A DNA stretch of 52,257 bases, taken from the NCBI GenBank assembly GCA_964461815.1, contig CAYWVF010000019.1:1-52257 (forward strand), in the 5' to 3' direction. The notes under the pieces are model-generated. The model saw only the letters and a list, made by a program, of their open reading frames with translations. It was not told the origin of the DNA and did no database searches. Position 1 is the first letter of the stretch; every line of letters starts with the position of its first letter. This stretch comes from JAAZBA01 sp964461815 (GTDB taxonomy: Bacteria; Bacillota; Clostridia; Oscillospirales; QAMX01). A program made the position numbers and the translations under genes. Positions 1-8,065 of the stretch are shown here, piece after piece.

Positions 1-585
1 AAAGCCGGGGTATTGAGCAGCTCGGTCAAATGCCACCATGTGCACCCCAAGCACTGCCACCGGCAATGTTACAGCCAGCAGCAGCCAGCCGCACACGCGG
101 CAGCCGCGGTACTGGGCGGCAGGGGTCACGCCGCCGCGGAAAAGCTGGTGCAGCAGCCACAGGCGCAGGCCGCTTAGGGTCAGGTAATAAAAGGCCGAAG
201 CACCAAACCAGGCCGAGCGGAACCAGATGCCCGCCGCCGCCTTAAAAACCGAATAGCCCAGGCTGATGCCCAGCCCCAGCAGCACCTTGCCCCGGGCGTG
301 GAAGGTACGATCCTTGCGCCAGCGGCAAAGCAGCGGCACAGTGCTGCCCCAGGCCCGCAGGCGGCGCAGTGTTTTGGTCAGCCACACCACAAAAACCACC
401 AGTGCATAGGTGGCAAAGGCATACACCCCATAGGCCAGGGGTGTTTGGTCCATGCGGCGCACAAACACCGCTGCCAGCAAAAAGGCCGCGGCCGCGCAAA
501 GCGGCAGCACCACCGCGCCGGGGGGCTGCACCCAGCGTGCCAGCAGGGTTTTGGCCTTTTGGGTCATCTCTTTCATCCTGTTCAT
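1..585 (-). CDS. Polytopic membrane protein, C-terminus beyond the window
   Basis: The reading frame is open from the ATG at 585 to the window edge (195 codons, no stop). The protein begins MNRMKEMTQKAKTLLARW and has several hydrophobic stretches, at about residues 24-42, 52-68, 101-118 and 165-185, separated by Arg-rich loops. This fits an integral membrane protein with at least four helices. Its start overlaps the asparaginase stop in an ATGA, so the two are probably translated together. No family-defining motif is recognised; I do not assign a function. Codon use is strongly GC-rich like its two neighbours. Confidence 0.7.
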   Translation of the reverse strand, partial: MNRMKEMTQKAKTLLARWVQPPGAVVLPLCAAAAFLLAAVFVRRMDQTPLAYGVYAFATYALVVFVVWLTKTLRRLRAWGSTVPLLCRWRKDRTFHARGKVLLGLGISLGYSVFKAAAGIWFRSAWFGASAFYYLTLSGLRLWLLHQLFRGGVTPAAQYRGCRVCGWLLLAVTLPVAVLGVHMVAFDRAAQYPGF

Positions 586-1577
586 AGCAAATCGTGCTGA
601 ATGGGGGTGGCAAACAGCTTCTGGGCCTCCCCGCGGTCTTCGGTTTGGCCCAGCGCCCACATCAGCTTGGTCACAACCGCCTCGGGGGTCATGTCGCGGG
701 CCTCCAGCACGCCGGGCAGTTCTTTGGCCAGGCGGCCCACCTCGTAAACACCAAGGTCACTGCCCTCGTGCTGCACCTGGGTGGAAAACACCGCAATGCG
801 CCCGCTGGCGGTCCAGTCGGCAACGGCCTTCAGCATGGCGCCATCCTGGCTGTCGGGCAGCCCGCCCACGCCAAAACCTTCCACCACCACAGCACGGAAC
901 ATGGGCTTCAAAAAGCCGAATATCTCGGCCCGAATGCCCGGCACCAGCCGCAGCACAAACACACGGGGGTCCAGACGGGTGTAAAACTGCACCGGCGGCA
1001 GGTCGGCCGGCCTGGGCATAAAGGGGATCAGGCGGGAATCGCGGAAAACGGCCGTTTCAGGGTAATCGATGCTGGCAAAGGCATTGAAGCTTTTGCTGCG
1101 CACCTTGCGGGCACGGGTGCCCAAAATCACCTTGTTGTCAAACACGATCTGCACGCCCCACGCCCCCGGGGCACTGGCGTAGGCAAAGGCCCGCAGCAGG
1201 TTGTTGCGGGCGTCGGTATCCCGGTTGTAAATGGATTTTTGGCTGCCGGTAAGCACAATGGGCTTGGCTGGATTTTGTATCAGATAGCTGAGGGCCGAGG
1301 CGGTGTAGGCCATGGTGTCGGTGCCGTGGGTGATCACAAAGCCGTCGTAGCTGTTGTAGTGCTCCCGCACGGCCTCCACCATCTTGACCCAGTGCTCCGG
1401 CCCCACATTGGTGGAATCCAGGTTGAACAGAAACAGCGTTTCAATACAGCAAAGCTCGGCCAGTTCGGGCACAAAGTCCAGCAGTTCGCCGGGGGTGATG
1501 GCCGGCGCAAGGCCGCCCTGCTGGTTTGGGCGGCAGGCAATGGTGCCGCCTGTGGCCAAAAGAAGGATCTTTTTCAT
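582..1577 (-). CDS. ansA: Type I L-asparaginase
   Basis: Hydrolyses L-asparagine to aspartate and ammonia. The 331-residue protein has the N-terminal nucleophile motif ATGGTIA (Thr12) and the second catalytic motif THGTDTM (Thr86, Asp87), plus the substrate-side LDSTN (53-57) and VLTGSQ. These are the hallmarks of the asparaginase/glutaminase family. No signal peptide is seen, so it is probably the cytoplasmic AnsA type. I chose the ATG at 1577 because the protein begins directly at the conserved strand (MKKILLLATGG) and a GAGGA lies about 8 bases upstream; an in-frame ATG 15 codons earlier adds only non-conserved sequence. It is translationally coupled to the downstream membrane protein. Confidence 0.93.
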   Translation of the reverse strand: MKKILLLATGGTIACRPNQQGGLAPAITPGELLDFVPELAELCCIETLFLFNLDSTNVGPEHWVKMVEAVREHYNSYDGFVITHGTDTMAYTASALSYLIQNPAKPIVLTGSQKSIYNRDTDARNNLLRAFAYASAPGAWGVQIVFDNKVILGTRARKVRSKSFNAFASIDYPETAVFRDSRLIPFMPRPADLPPVQFYTRLDPRVFVLRLVPGIRAEIFGFLKPMFRAVVVEGFGVGGLPDSQDGAMLKAVADWTASGRIAVFSTQVQHEGSDLGVYEVGRLAKELPGVLEARDMTPEAVVTKLMWALGQTEDRGEAQKLFATPIQHDLL

Positions 1578-1719
1578 ATAAGGAGTCCTCGTTTCGATTT
1601 TGTTCCATGTTAAGTTTACCATCTATGGGCCGCAATGGCAAGAAAGGCCCTGACGGGTTTGACAGCCCCCTTTGGGCGGGGGTATACTGGGTAAAGATCA
1701 TTCTGCCAAGGAGGCTGCC

Positions 1720-2547
1720 ATGGCCAACATCATTGAAATTACCGATTTTGCCGCGCCCGAGCTGGATCTGTTTGCCCGCCTGACCGAGGCCCAGCTGCGC
1801 AACCGCCTGGAGCCGGAAAAGGGCATTTTTATTGCCGAAAGCCCCAAGGTCATCCGGCTGGCACTGGCCGCCGGCCACCAGCCCCTGGCCCTGCTGATGG
1901 AACGCCACCACATCACCGGCCAGGCCGCCGATATTGTGGCCCGCTGCGGCGATATTCCTTTGTATACCGCCGACCGCGAGGTGCTGGCCCGCCTGACCGG
2001 CTATGAGCTGACCCGCGGGGTGCTGTGCGCCCTGCGCCGCCCGCCCCTGCCCACGGTGCAGCAGCTTTGCCAAAACGCCCACCGCGTAGCCGTGCTGGAA
2101 GGCATTGCCGATTCCACCAATGTGGGGGCCATCATGCGCTCGGCCGCCGCCCTGAACCTTGACGCAGTGCTGCTGACGCCCACCTGCTGCGACCCCCTGT
2201 GCCGCCGTGCGGTGCGGGTCAGCATGGGTACGGTGTTCCAGGTGCCCTGGACCCGCATTGGCGAAACACCCGACCAGTGGCCCCACCCGGGCATGGAACA
2301 GCTGCGCCAGCTGGGCTTCAAAACGGCCGCCATGGCCCTCACCGACCGCTCCATCAGCATGGAGGACCCCCGCCTGCCCCAAGAGGAACGGCTGGCCATT
2401 GTGCTGGGCACCGAGGGGGATGGCCTTGTCCACCAGACCATTGCCGACTGCGACTACACCGTACGCATCCCCATGAGCCACGGGGTGGATTCGCTGAACG
2501 TGGCCGCCGCCAGTGCCGTGGCCTTCTGGCAGTTGCGCCGCCGCTGA
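1720..2547 (+). CDS. TrmH/SpoU-family RNA 2'-O-methyltransferase
   Basis: A 275-residue SPOUT-class methyltransferase expected to methylate a ribose 2'-OH in rRNA or tRNA using SAM. The three family motifs are present: STNVGAIMRSA near residue 133, IVLGTEGDGL near 225 and IPMSHGVDSLNVAAASAV near the C-terminus, which forms the knotted cofactor site. An N-terminal substrate-binding segment precedes them. The ATG at 1720 follows AAGGAGG (1708-1714). It is divergent from the asparaginase gene. The target nucleotide cannot be told from sequence. Confidence 0.9.
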   Translation: MANIIEITDFAAPELDLFARLTEAQLRNRLEPEKGIFIAESPKVIRLALAAGHQPLALLMERHHITGQAADIVARCGDIPLYTADREVLARLTGYELTRGVLCALRRPPLPTVQQLCQNAHRVAVLEGIADSTNVGAIMRSAAALNLDAVLLTPTCCDPLCRRAVRVSMGTVFQVPWTRIGETPDQWPHPGMEQLRQLGFKTAAMALTDRSISMEDPRLPQEERLAIVLGTEGDGLVHQTIADCDYTVRIPMSHGVDSLNVAAASAVAFWQLRRR

Positions 2548-2585
2548 GGCGGGTGGCAGCACACACTGTTTTAACCCTTTAACAG

Positions 2586-2636
2586 CAAAAAAGCCACCCT
2601 TGCAGGTGGCTTTTGTTTTGGCGGAGATGGTGGGAT
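2586..2636. repeat. 51-bp direct repeat, copy 1 (terminator plus tRNA-Ser tail remnant)
   Basis: Identical over 51 bases to 2752-2802. It carries the bidirectional terminator followed by the 3' end of a tRNA-Ser gene (minus-strand ATCCCACCATCTCCGCCA) and then diverges, so no complete tRNA is present here. The layout resembles a tRNA-tail duplication. Confidence 0.85.
2587..2614 (+). terminator. Intrinsic terminator after the methyltransferase gene
   Basis: A GCCACC/GGTGGC stem with loop CTTGCA lies between A6 and T4 tracts, so it can work on both strands. It lies in the first copy of the 51-bp repeat, 40 bases after the methyltransferase stop. Confidence 0.75.
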
Positions 2637-2649
2637 CACGACGGGCCTC

Positions 2650-2718
2650 ATTTTTGCCGTTGGCAAAAATATAGGATGCGGCAGAAGTATCTGCCGCCCA
2701 CAGCCCACTGGGCTGTGG
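2650..2718. repeat. Three consecutive perfect palindromes
   Basis: Three inverted repeats stand in a row between the two 51-bp repeats. They are ATTTTTGCC/GGCAAAAAT with a 3-base loop (2650-2670), GCGGCAG/CTGCCGC with a 6-base loop (2678-2697), and CCACAGCCCA/TGGGCTGTGG with a 1-base spacer (2698-2718). The last two abut directly. None has a clear T-run, so they look more like an extragenic palindromic repeat module than terminators. No coding sequence is seen here. Confidence 0.8.
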
Positions 2719-2751
2719 ATCAGTTATATCGAATCCCTTTTTTATGCAAAA

Positions 2752-2802
2752 CAAAAAAGCCACCCTTGCAGGTGGCTTTTGTTTTGGCGGAGATGGTGGG
2801 AT
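2752..2802. repeat. 51-bp direct repeat, copy 2 (contains the real tRNA-Ser 3' end)
   Basis: Second copy of 2586-2636, offset 166 bases. Here the tRNA tail continues into a complete tRNA-Ser gene. Confidence 0.85.
2753..2780 (-). terminator. Intrinsic terminator of tRNA-Ser
   Basis: A GCCACC/GGTGGC stem with a T6 run on the minus strand, beginning 5 bases after the tRNA-Ser CCA end. Confidence 0.8.
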
Positions 2803-2875
2803 TCGAACCCACGTGCCCGGTTAAGGACAAAACGATTTCGAGTCGTTCTCGTTACGACCACTTCGATACATCTCC
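2785..2875 (-). tRNA. tRNA-Ser (anticodon CGA)
   Basis: The minus strand reads a 7-bp acceptor stem GGAGATG/CATCTCC, discriminator G and an encoded CCA. The anticodon loop CTCGAAA lies between AACGA and TCGTT, giving CGA, which reads the Ser codon UCG. The long variable arm (about 91 bases in total) is typical of class II tRNA-Ser. The T arm holds GGTTCGAATCC. Confidence 0.95.
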
Positions 2876-2909
2876 GTATAAGGCGGATGTTCTCAAGGGA
2901 ACGAAAAAT

Positions 2910-2939
2910 ATTATATCAGACAACATGGGGGATAGTCAA
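2910..2939 (-). promoter_or_regulatory. Sigma-A promoter of tRNA-Ser
   Basis: On the minus strand TTGACT (2934-2939), an 18-base spacer and TATAAT (2910-2915) precede tRNA-Ser by about 35 bases. It stands back to back with the tRNA-Arg promoter. Confidence 0.75.
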
Positions 2940-2969
2940 TCTTTTTTGCGGAAAATGCAAAATTTTTAG

Positions 2970-2998
2970 TTGACAAACTTTTCTAGGTGTGGTATTAT
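2970..2998 (+). promoter_or_regulatory. Sigma-A promoter of tRNA-Arg
   Basis: TTGACA (2970-2975), a 17-base spacer and TATTAT (2993-2998), ending 16 bases before the mature tRNA-Arg. Confidence 0.85.
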
Positions 2999-3014
2999 AT
3001 CTAAGCTATCTAAT

Positions 3015-3091
3015 GCGCTTGTAGCTCAGCTGGATAGAGTGACTGGCTACGAACCAGTAGGTCAGGGGTTCGAGTCCCTTCAAGCGCGCCA
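3015..3091 (+). tRNA. tRNA-Arg (anticodon ACG)
   Basis: A 77-base cloverleaf with acceptor stem GCGCTTG/CAAGCGC, discriminator G and encoded CCA. The anticodon loop CTACGAA between ACTGG and CCAGT gives ACG, read as ICG after deamination, which decodes CGU/CGC/CGA. The T loop GGTTCGAGTCC is canonical. Confidence 0.96.
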
Positions 3092-3098
3092 TGGCAAA

Positions 3099-3128
3099 GA
3101 AGCTGTATGTATTTACAGCTTCTTTTTT
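3099..3128 (+). terminator. Intrinsic terminator of tRNA-Arg
   Basis: A GAAGCTGTA/TACAGCTTC stem followed by a T6 run, 7 bases past the tRNA CCA. Confidence 0.85.
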
Positions 3129-3132
3129 CTCT

Positions 3133-3170
3133 AAAAAACCAAGCTCACCGATCAATAGAACGGTGAGCTT
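3133..3170 (-). terminator. Terminator of the GH20 operon
   Basis: A 10-bp stem AAGCTCACCG/CGGTGAGCTT with a minus-strand T6 run lies 18 bases beyond the stop of the last GH20 gene. Confidence 0.8.
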
Positions 3171-3187
3171 GAACTATATTCGAAGAA

Positions 3188-4651
3188 TTATTCGATAACG
3201 ATCAGAGCCAGCTTGTACAGGATCTGACGAAGCTTCTTCTTGAACTCATCATCGTTACAAAGACGTGTGACTGTCCATGTACGCTCAGACACTGCTGCGA
3301 GGTTCTCCATAATAAAGTTGATCTCCTGCTCGTAGGTGCATTCCCATGAACAGAGCTGACCGCCGAGAACGGCATCCGTAGGTGCTACGTTGATCGGATT
3401 GAGTAATGCAACGGAGTTAGGCCACCAGTGCTGCCAGTTGTATACGTTCCACGCCATAATGTCATATGGGTTCCAACGAAGTCCGGCACCCGGTACGATG
3501 TAAAGAGGCTGCCATGAGCAGTTTATGATATTGAAGCCCTCGTCGAGCAGCTCATATGCCATATGATAATGAGACTCCCATGCAATGACGATCGTTTCCT
3601 TAGGTACTCTTTCGGCACCCTTTACAGGGAAGCCTTCCCAAACTATAGGAACCTTACCGTTATCAAGTATGCACTGAGCGACACGTCCGATAAAATCACT
3701 GTACAGCTCATATTCGTCCTCGATATTGTTATCCTTCATGTACTGAACGCAGTCTTCGCACTCATTCCATGCGCCTATGTTAGCTTCATCACCGCCGATA
3801 TGGATATACGGTGATTCAGGGAACATCTCTATGACCTCTTTCATCAGTGCAGCTACACCCTCCATAGCCTTGGGATTTCCTGCACAGATGATATTGCCGC
3901 TGTCGATAACTGAGCCGCTTTCAGTAACTATAGTCGTTTTGCAGCCATCCTTGAAGTTGTTGCCGAAAACTTCGGGATAAGCTGAAATGAGTGATCTGGC
4001 GTGACCGGGAGCTTCAACCTCGGGAACGAGAATAACATTACGCTCTGCTGCATACTTGCGGATCGCTTCGATCTCCTCAAATGTGTAGCACTTACCCTTT
4101 GTTGAAATGTTGGGAAATATCCTGGAGGGAAGAGAATATATCTGGTCATCGATAAAATGAAGGTGCAGATACTTGATCTTATAGTAGAAGCATACGTCTA
4201 TGTATCTGAAAATAGTATGTATCGGATGCCAGAGACGTGCAAGGTCTACCATGAGACCTCTGTAGTCCTTGTCGGGATAGTCATCGATGCGAAGCTTCTG
4301 AACGGACAATTTACCGCTATCAACAGATATGAGCTGAAGTGCTGTAGCAAGTCCGTACAGTATACCCTCGTCATCGGATGCGGAGATTTTAATACCGCAC
4401 GTAGTATCAAACACGTAGCCGGGGCTTTTCACACTGATATCGTAAACGAGCTCAATGCCGCCACAGGCTGATGCAGGCTCAACATCGTTGATTTTTTTGA
4501 AATAATCCTTAAATACATCGATATAACCGTTCCATGCTTCGTGCTTTGTGCAGATAGCACAGCTTGCCAACACTTTTACATCATCATACACCTTTGCCGA
4601 TTTGGCTACCGGGATAAGAGGTATGTTTATAAGCTGTAGATCTCTTGTCAT
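3188..4651 (-). CDS. GH20 beta-N-acetylhexosaminidase-like enzyme
   Basis: A 487-residue protein of the glycoside hydrolase 20 family, which removes terminal GlcNAc or GalNAc by substrate-assisted catalysis. Residues 1-120 look like the small N-terminal alpha/beta domain. The TIM barrel starts at YRGLMVDLAR (130-139), and the catalytic Asp-Glu pair sits in HIGGDEA (D288, E289). No signal peptide is present, so it probably cleaves imported or turned-over amino-sugar oligomers in the cytoplasm. The ATG at 4651 follows AAAGGAG. It is the last gene of a three-gene operon with a Gfo/Idh dehydrogenase and a second GH20-like enzyme. Confidence 0.85.
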   Translation of the reverse strand: MTRDLQLINIPLIPVAKSAKVYDDVKVLASCAICTKHEAWNGYIDVFKDYFKKINDVEPASACGGIELVYDISVKSPGYVFDTTCGIKISASDDEGILYGLATALQLISVDSGKLSVQKLRIDDYPDKDYRGLMVDLARLWHPIHTIFRYIDVCFYYKIKYLHLHFIDDQIYSLPSRIFPNISTKGKCYTFEEIEAIRKYAAERNVILVPEVEAPGHARSLISAYPEVFGNNFKDGCKTTIVTESGSVIDSGNIICAGNPKAMEGVAALMKEVIEMFPESPYIHIGGDEANIGAWNECEDCVQYMKDNNIEDEYELYSDFIGRVAQCILDNGKVPIVWEGFPVKGAERVPKETIVIAWESHYHMAYELLDEGFNIINCSWQPLYIVPGAGLRWNPYDIMAWNVYNWQHWWPNSVALLNPINVAPTDAVLGGQLCSWECTYEQEINFIMENLAAVSERTWTVTRLCNDDEFKKKLRQILYKLALIVIE

Positions 4652-4670
4652 ATGAATACTCCTTTATATA

Positions 4671-5744
4671 TTATTTTATGATAACTTCATGACCTGTTGC
4701 AGCAGATTCATAGATCGCATCGAGGATCTTCATGAGTACTACGCCGTCCTCGGCAGGACTTATACATGTTGCTTCCTTATTTACACAGTTTATAAAGTGA
4801 GCTATCTCGTTTTCGAATAATCCCTCGAAGCTAAGTGCAGTGCTTGTGTATGAGGCTACATTTACAAGATAGCCGTTGAGCGTAGTGAACAGCTCAAGCT
4901 CTGGGGAGAGCTTAAGTCCACCCTTTGTTCCGAAGAGCTCGAGATCACCTACATTATCTTTTACATTTAAGTCAAAGCTTGCTTCAACGCTGAGTACAGC
5001 TCCGTTGTCAAAACGAATCATTGCAGCTGCAAAATCCTCAACATTAAAATCGTAGTCACCGGTGCGAGTCGTAGCGGCGTAGTCTTTGCTTGTGCTTTTG
5101 ACCTCAGGACGGCAGCCAAGCTTATTTGAGGTCACACCGAATACGGAAACAGGTAAATGATTTCCCATGAGGTAGCGTGCAAGGTCGATCACGTGTACGC
5201 CGAGATCGATGAGCGGACCGCCGCCGGAGTAGTTTTTATCTCCAAACCATCCACCGGGGAAACCGTGTCTGCGAAGGTACGTAGCTTTTGCGTAATAAAT
5301 GTCACCTACATTACCGCCGTCTATGAAGTCACGTGCTACACGACAGTCATTGCCATAGCGGCGAACAAAGCCGATCATGAGAAGTCTGCCGTTACGCTTT
5401 GCAGCCTCCTGCATCGCAGCAGCCTCAGCAGCGTTCATAGCCATAGGCTTTTCACAGATAACATCCTTTCCTGCATTGAGAGCGGCAATAGTGGCAGGAG
5501 CGTGAGCTGCATTCCATGTGCATACGCTCACAACATCGATTTCAGGATCTTTAAGCATTTCATTGTAGTCGGTATATACCCTTTCCTTGGGAACATTATA
5601 CTTTTCTGCCTGCTTGAGAGCTTTTTCTTTATCAATATCGCAAAGTGCATATAGCTCGACCTTTTCCGGCATGGCAAGATAGCCGGAAATGTGTACATTA
5701 CTGATTCCACCTGTGCCGATAACGGCAGCCTTTAGTTTTTTCAT
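4671..5744 (-). CDS. Gfo/Idh/MocA-family oxidoreductase
   Basis: A 357-residue NAD(P)-dependent dehydrogenase of the sugar/inositol family. The N-terminal Rossmann motif is AVIGTGGIS, the dinucleotide/active-site EKP motif is ICEKPM (98-100), and the C-terminal substrate domain carries GGGPLIDLGVHVID with the expected Asp180 and His184. It sits between two GH20 genes with gaps of 15-20 bases, so a role in oxidising or processing an amino sugar released by them is inferred. The exact substrate is not readable from sequence. Confidence 0.85.
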   Translation of the reverse strand: MKKLKAAVIGTGGISNVHISGYLAMPEKVELYALCDIDKEKALKQAEKYNVPKERVYTDYNEMLKDPEIDVVSVCTWNAAHAPATIAALNAGKDVICEKPMAMNAAEAAAMQEAAKRNGRLLMIGFVRRYGNDCRVARDFIDGGNVGDIYYAKATYLRRHGFPGGWFGDKNYSGGGPLIDLGVHVIDLARYLMGNHLPVSVFGVTSNKLGCRPEVKSTSKDYAATTRTGDYDFNVEDFAAAMIRFDNGAVLSVEASFDLNVKDNVGDLELFGTKGGLKLSPELELFTTLNGYLVNVASYTSTALSFEGLFENEIAHFINCVNKEATCISPAEDGVVLMKILDAIYESAATGHEVIIK

Positions 5745-5759
5745 GGCACAAAGCTCCTT

Positions 5760-7673
5760 TTATTTAATAGAATTGAAGTTTTTCAGAATAATATCACCGT
5801 CGTCACTGCATGTTTTTACAATATCTACTCCGAGAACAGCTTTTTCGGGATACGGATTCTCGACCTCGATCTTAAATACCGTATCGTTGCCATCCTGAAC
5901 AGGCAGTGCAACGTATACGACCTCGGTGAGAAGTGAGTCTATCTTATATGCATCACTCTCAGCTACGTCGAAGACTTCGCTTACTTCGCCATAATATGAA
6001 CGATCCCAATTTCTATTCTTATTTGTTATATTAAGACCGTATATAATGGGGATGTCAAGTGTCGTGCCGTCATCATAGCGTACAACGTATTTACCTACTG
6101 TATCCATATCAAGCTGCATGGGCAGACTGCTGATGTATACATATTTGCGGAGGATAGTCGTTGTATGAGTGATCTCGAAGTGAGGCTTTTTCATCGTTTC
6201 GCGGTTTTTGTAAAGGAAAAGCTCTTCAAAGCACTCCCTGATATATTCGGGATATTTTGCATCATCATACTGCTCATTCCAGAAGAGCTGGATGCCGTAA
6301 ACGAGCGAAAGGAGAACATGATTACGCTGTAATGTGTCTTCCTCAAGGCTTGACCAGTGAGACGGAGCACCACCCTTGGCACCGGCTTTGAGTCTGCGGT
6401 TCCAGTCGAGGAAGGCGTACGGGACGAAGTTGCCGTAAACCATTTCAATACCACGCTTGAGATATTCATCATCGAAATATTCCTGAATGGAGTAATACCA
6501 GTGATGAGCGATTATATCCTTTGGAATGAGGTCGATAGCCTTGAATGTTGCAGGACGGACGATCTCAACTGAGCCGTCTTTGTGACGAACACGAAGCTCG
6601 CTACCGCCATAGTGCTTACCGCTTTGGGAAATAGCGTCGATGAGCTTCTCCGACCAGAGCATTGTACGAATGCCGCGCTCTGCAAGAAAATCGTGAAGCT
6701 TTATTATATCATCGGCATAGATGTTCTCGGCAGGCTTGCCTTTACACTTATCGCATATACCGATGGAATAGTATTCGTCGTGACCGATATGCATTATTTT
6801 CGGCTTGAATACGTCTATTACCTCTTCAAACAGGTCAAATACAAGCTCATACGAAGCAGGATTTGACGGACAGTATACATCGGGCCATGCATCGTCCTGA
6901 CGTTCTGCGAGGTCACGGTGAGCCATCAGAAGATAGTCTGCGTGGCTGAGTGTCGGCATTTCCGGTATTACCTCAAAGCCTCGATCCTCGCAGTATTTGA
7001 TAAGACCGCGAACAACATCCTGCTTCAGCCATAAGCCGCCGCCGTTTTCAAAGTGGATGGAGTTTTTAGCCCACGGATATGTTTTATTCTGGATCTCATT
7101 TGCACGATCCGGATATTTATTCATTTCCTTACAGAACTCGATCCACGACTCATTGATCTCGGGGTGTGATTTGTATTCCATAGCACCGCCGACCTCAATG
7201 ATGATTTTGTTATATCGGAAGTATGCAAGCATATCGACTGTTTTATAGAAGGATTCAAGATCATTCGGAGCAGGCATATATACCTTTAAGCCTCTGAATG
7301 GACAGCGAGGAATGTTATAAATGAGTCCTTTAGGGATGAGTGAATCGTTATAATATGACTGAGCAAGGATCGTATTGGCACCTGCCATAAGACCTGACAT
7401 TGTGTCGGAGTAGACCTTGATCACCTCTGAGGATGTGTCTACGATATATGAATCCTCAACGCCGGAATATTCAACTCCGAATACCTCGGAGAGCTTGTCC
7501 TTTACAGCGTCATTTACAGATGAAAACTCTACAGAAGTAAAATATGCATCGTTTGAAGTCTGTACCTTGGCAATGACCTCACGAAGAGGAATATTATCAA
7601 TAAGACTGTATGCCTTGGCAGACAACGCACCCAAACCGTTCAGGTTAGAATAGGTGTTGATTTTTTCAAGCAT
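5760..7673 (-). CDS. GH20-like glycoside hydrolase
   Basis: A 637-residue protein. After about 125 residues of N-terminal domain comes a barrel segment (RGLKVYMPAP, FEVIPEMPTLSHADYLL) and a catalytic-type pair in HIGHDEYY (D299, E300), the GH20 signature in a variant form (GH rather than GG before DE). About 170 further C-terminal residues look like beta-sandwich. No signal peptide. I chose the ATG at 7673 because AAGGAGG lies at ideal spacing; an upstream in-frame ATG at 7823 would put the promoter inside the gene. First gene of the operon; its substrate may differ from the downstream GH20. Confidence 0.78.
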   Translation of the reverse strand: MLEKINTYSNLNGLGALSAKAYSLIDNIPLREVIAKVQTSNDAYFTSVEFSSVNDAVKDKLSEVFGVEYSGVEDSYIVDTSSEVIKVYSDTMSGLMAGANTILAQSYYNDSLIPKGLIYNIPRCPFRGLKVYMPAPNDLESFYKTVDMLAYFRYNKIIIEVGGAMEYKSHPEINESWIEFCKEMNKYPDRANEIQNKTYPWAKNSIHFENGGGLWLKQDVVRGLIKYCEDRGFEVIPEMPTLSHADYLLMAHRDLAERQDDAWPDVYCPSNPASYELVFDLFEEVIDVFKPKIMHIGHDEYYSIGICDKCKGKPAENIYADDIIKLHDFLAERGIRTMLWSEKLIDAISQSGKHYGGSELRVRHKDGSVEIVRPATFKAIDLIPKDIIAHHWYYSIQEYFDDEYLKRGIEMVYGNFVPYAFLDWNRRLKAGAKGGAPSHWSSLEEDTLQRNHVLLSLVYGIQLFWNEQYDDAKYPEYIRECFEELFLYKNRETMKKPHFEITHTTTILRKYVYISSLPMQLDMDTVGKYVVRYDDGTTLDIPIIYGLNITNKNRNWDRSYYGEVSEVFDVAESDAYKIDSLLTEVVYVALPVQDGNDTVFKIEVENPYPEKAVLGVDIVKTCSDDGDIILKNFNSIK

Positions 7674-7707
7674 GTTGATTTGAAACCTCCTTACTATGAT
7701 TATGTTC

Positions 7708-7736
7708 AGTATATCATAATGAGCGTGTAAATGCAA
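7708..7736 (-). promoter_or_regulatory. Sigma-A promoter of the GH20 operon
   Basis: On the minus strand TTGCAT (7731-7736), a 17-base spacer and TATACT (7708-7713), about 35 bases upstream of the first GH20-like start. Confidence 0.7.
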
Positions 7737-7891
7737 TTTATTTTTGTATATTTTGTGTTTGAATTTTGAGAAATTTACAGTATCGGCTCGATGCAACGCA
7801 AATGATGCAGACAGGGAGAGCATAATTTTGATATGAGCGATATATACAATAAAAATTCAAAAAACCGAATAATATAAGATATTTTTGCATC

Positions 7892-7920
7892 TTTACAATT
7901 AAAGCCGAATATGATATCAT
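7892..7920 (+). promoter_or_regulatory. Promoter of the aromatic amino acid operon
   Basis: TTTACA (7892-7897), a 17-base spacer and TATCAT (7915-7920). The expected start near 7927 puts the leader-peptide ribosome site (AGAGG, 7941-7945) close to the 5' end, as in attenuated operons. Confidence 0.7.
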
Positions 7921-7951
7921 ATCTATGTAAATATTAAACCAGAGGTCTGTT

Positions 7952-8065
7952 ATGAGTAATTCAAAGCTTCTTAATGCGATAAATGTTAATTACTTTTACT
8001 TTTTCAGCTTTACCGACTATTATTTTGGTAAGGCTTATTTGCGTTTATCTCGTAGGGTGGCTTAA
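7952..8065 (+). CDS. Phe/Tyr-rich leader peptide of the aro operon
   Basis: A 37-codon ORF, ATG to TAA, with AGAGG 6 bases upstream. Residues 14-29 read YFYFFSFTDYYFGKAY: five Phe and five Tyr in 16 codons, and no Trp. It lies between the operon promoter and an intrinsic terminator, 121 bases before aroF. In classical leader peptides (E. coli pheL is the model) scarcity of the charged tRNA stalls the ribosome on such codons and prevents termination downstream. The operon makes both Tyr (tyrA) and Phe (pheA), matching the codons. Too short for ordinary gene calling; the peptide itself is not expected to have another function. Confidence 0.82.
   Translation: MSNSKLLNAINVNYFYFFSFTDYYFGKAYLRLSRRVA

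Noticed and set aside
1441..2763. Long minus-strand open frame (440 codons) across the methyltransferase gene
   Set aside because: It is antisense to a gene with clear SPOUT motifs, has Gly/His/Gln-rich low-complexity translation and no family resemblance; high GC produces such shadows. The same holds for the plus-strand frame over asparaginase (594-1613).
2586..2802. A complete integrated element between the 51-bp repeats
   Set aside because: Only 115 bases lie between the repeats, with no integrase or any ORF; at most it is a remnant, so it is reported as repeats.
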